Below the pieces are notes generated by a model. The model had not been told where the DNA came from, made no database searches, and was given only the letters and a program-made list of their open reading frames with translations. A stretch of DNA of 64,000 nt from Kiritimatiellia bacterium (lineage in GTDB: Bacteria > Verrucomicrobiota > Kiritimatiellia > CAIQIC01 > JAGNIJ01): contig JAGNIJ010000016.1 of assembly GCA_018001225.1 (NCBI GenBank), positions 18,314 through 82,313 on the forward strand, in the 5' to 3' direction. A program made the position numbers and the translations under genes. This document shows positions 56,758 to 64,000 of this stretch, piece after piece. Within the stretch, counting starts at the first letter, position 1, and each line of letters starts with the position of its first letter.

Positions 56758-58875
56758 ATGCGGCACGCTCTCTTATACCCGGTACTGGGCCTGGCCGTGA
56801 CGTGGCTCGCGCCGAGCGCCTGCGCACAGCAGGCGTCCAATCTCGCGGCGCTGCACCGGTCGGGGCAGACGTTTCTCACATGGGACGAGGCCGGGACGGG
56901 GAACACGACGGAGAGCTACCGCGTCTACCGGCACACGGCGGAGATCACGGCGGGGAACCTGCCGGAGGCCGCCACGCTGGCCTCGATCCCTCGCGGGTCT
57001 TCCCGCTATCCCGCGGAATCCGCGTTCCGCGGCAGCAACGTGTACTTCGTCATCGAGCCCCTCGGCCCGAACCTGGCGTCCAACCGGGGCCTGTTCGTGT
57101 ACACCCCGCACGAGGCCGGCGATTTCTGGTACGCCGTCACGCTGCAGACCAACGGCTGGGAAAACACGGGCGATTTCAGCGCGGCCAACGCGCTGACCGC
57201 CGCCGTCGCGGAGGCCGAGGCGGACCCGGAGCCCGTCCTCGTCCGGACCAGCGCCACCGGGCGCGTGCGGACCTACACACAGTACATGGATTACCACCGG
57301 TGGAATCCCACGCTCGGCGGCTACGCGTACAACTACAGCGTCTGCCTGCCCGCCAACTACTCGAACACGGTCGCGTGGCCGTTGCACCTGAAACTGGTTT
57401 CGCACGGCAGCCGGTACGACGAAACCGAGACGGGCTCGTGGTACAACCGGGGCATCCAGATCTACGGCGACGACCCCGACGACACGTGGCATTACGGCTT
57501 CCACGAAAACTGGGACTACTCGAAATCCACCCACCCGACCAGCGGGATCATCGTGAACTACACCGAGCAGCGCCACCTGCGGGCGATCCGGGACGTCATC
57601 CGCGACCCCTATTACACCGTGGACACGAACCGGATCTACGCCTGGTACTCGTCCATGGGCGGCAGCGGCGCCATGACGCTGGGTTTTCATTACCCCGACG
57701 TGTTCGCGGCGGTGTTCTGCTGGCAGCCGGTCACGGTGTACCGGACGGCTGATTTCTGGCGCGGGCAGGACTTTGAAAAGCTATGGGGCGGAACGAATTA
57801 CAACCTGCCCATCGAGAGCCGGGGCCCGCAGGCCGGCCCGATCACGAACTTCAACGGCATGGGCGTGTTCGACTGGATGGACCATCTGGCGATGCTGACC
57901 AACCATCCCGGCCGCGACGTGCCGATGTTCTTTTTCCACGCCGGGAAGAACGACGGGAACATCGAGTATCCCAGCCAGGGCGCTCCCGCGCCGGCGGCCT
58001 TCCAGCGGGCGCGGGCGGGATTTGTCGCCATGATCGATCCTTCCAGCCACTCGGGCATCGCGTTCGCCGACTGGCCGACGGCCTCGACCACCAACTGGGA
58101 CATCCGGCAACTCGCGTTCCGCCGGGACGTCAGTTTCCCCGCCTTCTCGTGGGCGAGCGGGAACGACCCCGTGCCGCCACCGGCCGAGCCGTTGACCAAC
58201 TTCTACAACAAGACCCTGGAATGGTCCTGCCCCTGGAACAACTTCGCGGGGGATATCGTGGACACGGCCACAAACTACGAGATCGTCCTCCGCTCCCGGG
58301 CGCAGGCCCAGTACGCCGACGTCACGATCCGCCGGCCGCAGGCTTTTAACCCGCCTCCGGGGCAAGGGATTGTGTGGCAGAACCTTCCGCTCGGCAGCAC
58401 GAATCCCGTGGCCATGGGCGACCTGCTCGTCGATGCCTTTGGGCTGGTCACCGTACCCCGGTTCGCCGTCTCCACCAACGGAAAGAGGCTGCGCCTGCGG
58501 ACGGACACCCTGGCGGACACCGACGCGGACGGGCTGCGGGACTGGTACGAGTGGGCCCGGGGCCTGAACCCGACCAGCGCCGTGGACGGCGCCACCGTGG
58601 ACACCGACGGGGACGGCCTGTCCAACGGCCAGGAAAGGGACACGGGGACCGACCCGCGGATGTCGAATTCGTACTTCCGGATCACTTCCGCCGGCACCGA
58701 AGCGGCCGAGTGGTCCAGCACCCCGGGCACCAGCTACAGCGTGGAATACAGCACCAACTTGGCCGATTGGGCGGTCGCGGCGACCGGGATCGTCGCCTTG
58801 GATACCCGGAGCCTGTACACCGCGGTCCCGTCCTCCAACGGCCCCCGCGCAGCTCTTCGAATCCGGCTCGACTGA
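56758..58875 (+). CDS. secreted alpha/beta-hydrolase (esterase-like) with C-terminal Ca-binding repeats
   Basis: A 705-residue protein with a signal peptide (ends SACA). About residues 30-150 are Fn3-like. About 175-430 are an alpha/beta-hydrolase: WYSSMGGSGAMTLGFHYPDVF has the nucleophile Ser in GGSGA, and DVPMFFFHAGKNDG and SSHSG give plausible Asp and His. The C-terminus holds type-3 repeats (DTDADGLRDWYEW, DTDGDGLSNGQE) and the YSVEYSTNLADW module. Polyester or feruloyl-type esterase is possible; substrate unknown. Confidence 0.75.
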   Translation: MRHALLYPVLGLAVTWLAPSACAQQASNLAALHRSGQTFLTWDEAGTGNTTESYRVYRHTAEITAGNLPEAATLASIPRGSSRYPAESAFRGSNVYFVIEPLGPNLASNRGLFVYTPHEAGDFWYAVTLQTNGWENTGDFSAANALTAAVAEAEADPEPVLVRTSATGRVRTYTQYMDYHRWNPTLGGYAYNYSVCLPANYSNTVAWPLHLKLVSHGSRYDETETGSWYNRGIQIYGDDPDDTWHYGFHENWDYSKSTHPTSGIIVNYTEQRHLRAIRDVIRDPYYTVDTNRIYAWYSSMGGSGAMTLGFHYPDVFAAVFCWQPVTVYRTADFWRGQDFEKLWGGTNYNLPIESRGPQAGPITNFNGMGVFDWMDHLAMLTNHPGRDVPMFFFHAGKNDGNIEYPSQGAPAPAAFQRARAGFVAMIDPSSHSGIAFADWPTASTTNWDIRQLAFRRDVSFPAFSWASGNDPVPPPAEPLTNFYNKTLEWSCPWNNFAGDIVDTATNYEIVLRSRAQAQYADVTIRRPQAFNPPPGQGIVWQNLPLGSTNPVAMGDLLVDAFGLVTVPRFAVSTNGKRLRLRTDTLADTDADGLRDWYEWARGLNPTSAVDGATVDTDGDGLSNGQERDTGTDPRMSNSYFRITSAGTEAAEWSSTPGTSYSVEYSTNLADWAVAATGIVALDTRSLYTAVPSSNGPRAALRIRLD

Positions 58876-59197
58876 CGGGATTAACGGCCGGCCAAGCCTA
58901 TGGAACCACGGCCAGACGTTGGTACTCATTGATTATGAATATGTTACGATGCAAACGAGGCCCCATTCTCGTCCATCCATGGTTCGCTTCCTTCTTAAAC
59001 GCTATTGGACCAAGGTACCATATGAATCCGCTGGACATATCGAGCCATACGGGCATATTCTCACAAATATAAGGGGCAGTGTAAGTTGCCGACGCCGCAC
59101 TCTTCGGAAGGAGTGTCGGGCGCCGGAGGTGTCGTTTTCTATCTGGATACGATGGGAGCAGACACGAATGCGCGGGCAGACCGCGCAGGAGGTCGTT
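58876..59197. other. 322-base intergenic region, unusually AT-rich
   Basis: Lower in GC than surrounding genes. It contains a stem near CACTC-TTCGG-GAGTG at about 59097-59120 followed by a GCGCCGGAGGTG stretch. No ORF with recognisable similarity was seen. It may hold the promoter and a structured leader for the surface-protein gene. Confidence 0.45.
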
Positions 59198-62100
59198 ATG
59201 AAAAGCATGCGTGTCGCGCACACAGGAACGTCGGCCGGCCGGGGTACGGCCGGGCTGGCCTTGGCCGCCCTGCTGGGCCTGGCCCGCGTTCATGGCGCTT
59301 TCGCCGACGTGGAAGTCACCAAGAGCATCAAGGGCGGGTTGACCCAGGTGAATTCCGGCGTGCAGTTTACGTACGTCTTGAGTTACCGAGCGGCCAGCAC
59401 GACCACGAACTTCTACGGGGCTTATCTCACGGACGTGATTCCGCCTGAAGTCCAGTACATCTCCGCCATCGGCACGCCGCACACGTCGAACATCGTGTAC
59501 ACCTCCTCGACCCGTACGCTGCGCGTGAATTTCATCAATCCCCTGCCCGCCGGCTCGACGGGCGAAATCGAGATCAACGTCCGCTTCCCCAACGCGACCA
59601 CAGCGGATGGCACGGTCGCCACGAACCGGGCCACGGCCCAGGCGGACAACAGCCCGCCCTATGAATCGAACCCGGTGGAAATCATGGCCACGGCCAGCAA
59701 CCGGGCCACGGCGAGCAAGACCCTGGCGGGCTCCATCCCGCTGGACCAGAATGTCAACTACACGGTTTCGCTGAACAACGGCACCGCGAACGGCGCGCTG
59801 GCGATCACGAACATCACCATGACCGATATCCTGCCGCCCGGCGCCGTGTTCGTGGCCGCCACCGGCGGTGGGATTTATGACAGCAACACGCACACGGTGG
59901 TCTGGACACAGTCTTCCCTTGGCCAAGCCACCCTGTCCCGGGTCATCACCATGCGATTCCCCTCGCCTCCGTTTTCCGTGGGGAGCCGGGTGACCAACCG
60001 CGTGGAGATCACCGGCACCCCGCTGGGCAAGACGCCGACGAACTGGTCGGCCAGCCGCGTGAACACCATCGTCAGCCCGACGACGGCCGCCACCTTCACC
60101 AAGTCGGTCACCGAGGCCCGGTACGTGTACGAGGGCAAGGTGGTCAACAAGACCTTCAACATCGCGGTCAACAACTCGGGCAACACCCCGATCACGAACG
60201 TCGTGGTGACGGACGAGATCAAGCCGGAGTTCAGCGTGACCCGCTTCAACACGGGCAATTTCAACGGGACGCCGGCGGGCGAGCGTGAGGGAATCGACGT
60301 CTTCTATCAAACCACCTTGAGCGGCGGGTGGCTGGCGGCGCCGGGCAATCCGTATAGTGGGCTTGCGAACACGGTGATTCTCGCCTCCTCCCTGGGCCTG
60401 GCGCCGGGCGAATACATCACGGCGCTCCAGTGGAACTACGGCGAGCTGCCCGTGAATTACTCCGTCGCCAATCTCTCCTACCAGACCGACGTGATGACGA
60501 CCGACCGCGACGGCAACCCGGTGGTCGCCGGCGACGTGCTGACGAACCGGGCGGACCTGGCGTACTACAGCTTCCTCGGCCCCTCCAACCGCTCGTCCAC
60601 GGTGACGCTCAACGTGTTGAGCGCTCGACCGGTCGTGCAGTTGACCAAGGCCATGACCAACGCGGTGCCTGTGAAGGACAGCGACACGCTGACCTTCCGC
60701 CTGACGCTGGCCAACCGGACGGAGGCCGCCGCGGCGCTGGAAAGCCCCGTGATCGCCGACCTGCTCGTCGACTACCTGACCTACGTGCCGGGAAGCTGGT
60801 GGGTGCAGTCCGGCCCGCCCGGACTGCCGGCGCCCGTTTTCACGGAATCGCCGAATTACAACGGCACCGGACGCACGCTGCTGAAGTGGGATTGGACGGG
60901 CTACGACCTGCCGACCAACCGCTCCATCGAGGTGCGGTTCCGGGCGCAACTGGCTCCCGGGACGCTGTACGGCGGCAAGACCAACGAGATCAGCCTGGTG
61001 GACTGGGCCAATCCGAGCGTGGACACCAACACCACGCTGTACGGCCGGGACGTGTACGACCTCAACGGCGACGGCTCGACGAACGACAACATCTACTTCC
61101 AGCGGCTGGGCTACTCCATCTCCGCCATCGCCGCCATGGATTCGGTCAAGTGGGTCAAGGGCGAGTTGGACGCCGACTGGAACAAGTATCCCGCCAGCGG
61201 CCGCACGGTGCCGGGCGGCCTGGCCGACTACCGGATGACGATCAAGAACATCGGCAACGTCCCGATCCGTGAGATCGAGGTGATCGACATCCTGCCCTGC
61301 CTGGGCGACACCGGCGTGATCGACCTCTCGCCGCGCGACACCGAGTGGCGGCCGAGTCTCGCGGCGCCCATCTCGGCGCCGCCCGGCGTGACGGTCTATT
61401 ACAGCGAGGAAAGCGACCCTTACCGGCCGGACTTCGTGCCGTCCGGCCCGCCCGGATCCGACGAGCCCTACTGGTCCACCAACCCGCCGGCGGACTTCAC
61501 CCGGACGCGCTCGGTGAAATTCGACTTCGGCGCGCAGATCGTCCAGCCCAACGAGGAGCTGGAATTCGGCTGGCCGATGCGCGCCCCCGTCGGCGCGCCG
61601 ACGGACGGCGAGATCGCCTGGAACTCGTTCGGCTACGTCGGCACGCGCACGGATACCGGCGGCACCCTGCTGCCTTCCGAGCCGATCAAGGTCGGCATCC
61701 AGATCCTGCCCGACACGAACGCGGTCTACGGCGACTACGTGTTCTTCGACGAAGACTACGACGGCATCCAGGATGACGACGAGACCGGCATCAACGGCAT
61801 CCGCGTCCACCTGTGGCAGGACAGCGGGCCCGGCGGCATCCCGGACGGCCTCCGCGACACGAATACGGATCTGTACATCGGCTTCACCATCACCGGCGAC
61901 GACTACGACGGCAATCCCGGCTATTACCTCTTCCCGAACCGCGACCGCGGCTACTACTACTCGATCTTCGAGGTCCCGGCCGGCGCGCTGGTTTCCCCCG
62001 CCGACCAGGGCGGCGACGACGCGAAGGATTCCGATGTCACCCTGATGGCCGGCTCCAACTACTGGACCGAGATCACGTGGCTCGACGACGGCGAGCACGA

Positions 62101-64000
62101 CCGGACCTGGGACATGGGCCTGTGGGTGGAGGACTACGAGATCGAGCTCGTCAAACTCGCCGGCAGCGCGCCCGACGGCACGATCCTGTGGGTCGAGAAC
62201 GGCGAGGCCGTGCGTTATACCTACCGGATCACGAACAGCGGGGCTCTCGACCTGGTCAATCTGCGCGTCCGCGACGACAAGCTCGGCCTGATCGGCATCA
62301 TCCCGCGGCTCGGAACCGGGGAAAGCACAACCCTCACCAGCACGCCGGTGAACATCGCCGCCGACGTGACCAATGTCGGCGACGTGCGCGGCCGTCCGGC
62401 CGTACCCGGCGGCGGGCCCGAGATCCCGGGCCTGCCCGAGGCCACGGACGAGGACGACGCCGTGGTTCGCGTCCTCGCCCGCATCGGTGACCGGGTCTGG
62501 TTCGACTACGACGGCGACGGCGTCCAGGACGGCGGCGAGACCGGCGTGCCCGGCATCCGCGTGTTCCTGCTGAACGACCTGGGCCAGGTCATCGCCACCA
62601 ACACGACAGATGGCAACGGCCTCTATCGTTTCACCGTGCCGCCCGGCGACTACGAGGTGCAGTTCGACCTCTCCTCCGTCCCGGCGGAATACAAGGTCAG
62701 CCCGCGCGGGCCGACCGGCGCCAAGGACGCCACGGACAGCGACGCGGACCCCGTCACCGGTCGAACGGAACTCACGACACTCGTCGCGGATGAATCGGAC
62801 TATTCATGGGACATGGGCCTCTGGCAGCCTTCCTCCATCGGCGACACGGTCTGGTACGACCACAACCAGGATGGGCTCCAGGGCGGGGCCGGCGAGGGCG
62901 GCGCGCCCGGCATCCGGGTGTTCCTGCTCAACGGGAGCGGCGAGATCATCGCCACGAACCTGACCGACGCCTCCGGCCAGTACCTCTTCGCGGACCTGGT
63001 CCCGGGAACCTACTCGGTCCAGTTCGACCTGGCCTCCCTGCCGGCGGGGTACTATCCGACGATCCGCACGGGCAGCCTGCTGGATGCCAATAACAGCGAC
63101 GCCAACCCGGCCACCGGCCTGACCGCCTCGCTCAACCTGGTCCCGAACCAGCACGTCCGCGAGGTCGATTTCGGCATTTACGCCGAGGGCGAGATCGGCG
63201 ACCGGGTATGGTACGACGTCAACGGCAACGGGCAGCAGGACGGCGGAGAGACCGGCGTGCCCGGCGTGACGGTGTACCTGTACCGGGGCGGGGCCGTGAT
63301 CGCGACCAACGTCACCGACGCTTCGGGTAATTACTTGTTCTCCAACCTGCCGCCGGACGAGTACCAGGTCCGGTTCGATCTCAATACCCTGCCCGTCGGC
63401 TACAAGCCCACGGTCCAGGGGCCGTCGGGCTCGAAGGATGCGCTGGACAGCGACGCGGACATCACCACGGGCTTCACGGAGACGATCACGCTGGCCCCGG
63501 ACGAAGAGGATCTGTCGTGGGATCTCGGGCTGGTTCGCTACCTGGCGGACGTGTCGCTGACGAAGACGGCGGAGCCGGTGTTCGAGTACGAGCAGAAGTG
63601 GTCGATTCCGATTTCGAAGGGGATGCAGTTCACGGACGGGGACTACTGGCTGCGGCTGGAGAGCGGGAAGCCGAGCTTCGACGTGTGGGGGCCGGGGAAC
63701 CTGAAGAGCACGAACGTGCTGGACTCCACCTGGCACCACGTGGTGGGGCGGTTCACGCGGGGGACGAACGACGCGTGGGGCACGCACTACATGGAGATCC
63801 TGATCGACGGCGTGGTGGTGACGTCGAAGTACGGGCGCGGGGCGACGGACACGTCGGAGGCGCCGCTGTACCTGGGGGCGTACCTGGGGAACAGCGCGTT
63901 CTACGCGGGGCTGATGGACGAGGTGCGGCTGTCGCGGGGGCTGCGGAGCGACGCGTGGCTGCAGGCGACGTACGCGCAGCAGGCGGCGCCGGGGGCGTTC
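59198..64000 (+). CDS. giant surface protein with DUF11 and SdrD B-like repeats and a LamG-like end, 3' truncated by window
   Basis: An open frame of 1,601 codons to the window end; the start at 59198 has AGGAGG five bases upstream. A signal peptide (ends VHGAFA) is followed by DUF11-type repeats (about residues 40-820: VEVTKSIKGGLTQVNSGVQFTYVL, and SGALDLVNLRV later). Four SdrD B-like Ca-binding domains begin GDYVFFDEDYDG, GDRVWFDYDGDG, GDTVWYDHNQDG and GDRVWYDVNGNG (from about 61730, 62488, 62833 and 63193). From about 63540 a LamG-like domain appears with different codon choice (see findings). It is probably a cell-surface adhesin. Confidence 0.8.
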   Translation, partial: MKSMRVAHTGTSAGRGTAGLALAALLGLARVHGAFADVEVTKSIKGGLTQVNSGVQFTYVLSYRAASTTTNFYGAYLTDVIPPEVQYISAIGTPHTSNIVYTSSTRTLRVNFINPLPAGSTGEIEINVRFPNATTADGTVATNRATAQADNSPPYESNPVEIMATASNRATASKTLAGSIPLDQNVNYTVSLNNGTANGALAITNITMTDILPPGAVFVAATGGGIYDSNTHTVVWTQSSLGQATLSRVITMRFPSPPFSVGSRVTNRVEITGTPLGKTPTNWSASRVNTIVSPTTAATFTKSVTEARYVYEGKVVNKTFNIAVNNSGNTPITNVVVTDEIKPEFSVTRFNTGNFNGTPAGEREGIDVFYQTTLSGGWLAAPGNPYSGLANTVILASSLGLAPGEYITALQWNYGELPVNYSVANLSYQTDVMTTDRDGNPVVAGDVLTNRADLAYYSFLGPSNRSSTVTLNVLSARPVVQLTKAMTNAVPVKDSDTLTFRLTLANRTEAAAALESPVIADLLVDYLTYVPGSWWVQSGPPGLPAPVFTESPNYNGTGRTLLKWDWTGYDLPTNRSIEVRFRAQLAPGTLYGGKTNEISLVDWANPSVDTNTTLYGRDVYDLNGDGSTNDNIYFQRLGYSISAIAAMDSVKWVKGELDADWNKYPASGRTVPGGLADYRMTIKNIGNVPIREIEVIDILPCLGDTGVIDLSPRDTEWRPSLAAPISAPPGVTVYYSEESDPYRPDFVPSGPPGSDEPYWSTNPPADFTRTRSVKFDFGAQIVQPNEELEFGWPMRAPVGAPTDGEIAWNSFGYVGTRTDTGGTLLPSEPIKVGIQILPDTNAVYGDYVFFDEDYDGIQDDDETGINGIRVHLWQDSGPGGIPDGLRDTNTDLYIGFTITGDDYDGNPGYYLFPNRDRGYYYSIFEVPAGALVSPADQGGDDAKDSDVTLMAGSNYWTEITWLDDGEHDRTWDMGLWVEDYEIELVKLAGSAPDGTILWVENGEAVRYTYRITNSGALDLVNLRVRDDKLGLIGIIPRLGTGESTTLTSTPVNIAADVTNVGDVRGRPAVPGGGPEIPGLPEATDEDDAVVRVLARIGDRVWFDYDGDGVQDGGETGVPGIRVFLLNDLGQVIATNTTDGNGLYRFTVPPGDYEVQFDLSSVPAEYKVSPRGPTGAKDATDSDADPVTGRTELTTLVADESDYSWDMGLWQPSSIGDTVWYDHNQDGLQGGAGEGGAPGIRVFLLNGSGEIIATNLTDASGQYLFADLVPGTYSVQFDLASLPAGYYPTIRTGSLLDANNSDANPATGLTASLNLVPNQHVREVDFGIYAEGEIGDRVWYDVNGNGQQDGGETGVPGVTVYLYRGGAVIATNVTDASGNYLFSNLPPDEYQVRFDLNTLPVGYKPTVQGPSGSKDALDSDADITTGFTETITLAPDEEDLSWDLGLVRYLADVSLTKTAEPVFEYEQKWSIPISKGMQFTDGDYWLRLESGKPSFDVWGPGNLKSTNVLDSTWHHVVGRFTRGTNDAWGTHYMEILIDGVVVTSKYGRGATDTSEAPLYLGAYLGNSAFYAGLMDEVRLSRGLRSDAWLQATYAQQAAPGAF

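Noticed and set aside
59097..59145. Known riboswitch before the surface-protein gene
   Set aside because: A hairpin is visible but it does not match the c-di-GMP or other riboswitch consensus motifs I can recall.
58898..62098. Minus-strand 1,066-codon frame
   Set aside because: Antisense to the DUF11/SdrD surface-protein gene, which has a signal peptide, AGGAGG site and clear domains. Low-complexity Arg/Gly/Val composition.

Overview
The window is high-GC, gene-dense DNA from a Gram-negative, free-living bacterium. The best guess is a member of the Verrucomicrobiota/Kiritimatiellota side of the PVC group. This is inferred from gene content: lipoproteins with Lol export genes, an OmpA protein with type-3 thrombospondin repeats, very large secreted proteins built from SBBP, InlB-like, CARDB and SdrD-like repeats, SUMF1 and DUF1343 proteins, and a shared C-terminal module in several exported proteins. 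No 16S gene is present, so the taxonomy is not proven. No phage, IS element or CRISPR array was seen.

Layout. 1-2.7 kb: the 3' part of a DUF1343/NamZ muramidase, a small HicB-like protein and an OmpA-family protein. 2.9-16.9 kb: a co-directional cluster of nine exported proteins, the most unusual part of the window. It opens with two tandem copies of a two-gene module (a small DUF2059 protein followed by a ~1,500-residue Pro-rich protein with a glycine-zipper stretch and zinc-ribbon cysteine pairs). A coiled-coil protein, a lipoprotein, a short CsgG-like lipoprotein, a second lipoprotein and an exported helical protein follow. 16.9-31.6 kb, all on the minus strand: a small membrane protein, a GH31 glycosidase, an exported PNPOx-fold protein, clpC-mcsB-mcsA (protein-arginine phosphorylation and degradation), ilvE, lolD and a LolC/E permease, lysS, and two membrane proteins of unknown function. 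31.9-44 kb: a membrane-anchored TPR protein, a 2,443-residue secreted protein with three blocks of seven propeller repeats, an SGNH hydrolase, a second coiled-coil exported protein, a CDF-family protein, tRNA-Arg and a DUF721 protein. 44-51.6 kb: glgB, tRNA-Tyr, a SUMF1-like exported protein, a small membrane protein, a methyltransferase, and an SLC13/ArsB-type transporter next to a PTS-EIIA/CBS regulator. 51.7-64 kb: exported carbohydrate-active or adhesive proteins, namely a propeller-like protein, a GHL10-type glycosidase, an esterase-like protein, and a >1,600-residue DUF11/SdrD surface protein that runs off the end of the window.

How the parts work together. LolD and the LolC/E permease would sort the several lipoproteins, including the CsgG-like one. 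McsA, McsB and ClpC form a complete arginine-phosphorylation protein quality-control set, although ctsR is not adjacent. GlgB and GH31 handle alpha-glucans. The duplicated DUF2059/giant-protein module plus CsgG-like lipoprotein is the best candidate for an undescribed envelope or surface system. Its function cannot be deduced from sequence alone.

Intergenic spaces hold paired hairpins tagged with CTGTAG/CTACAG whose stems differ but stay self-complementary (REPIN-like), plus several other long inverted repeats.
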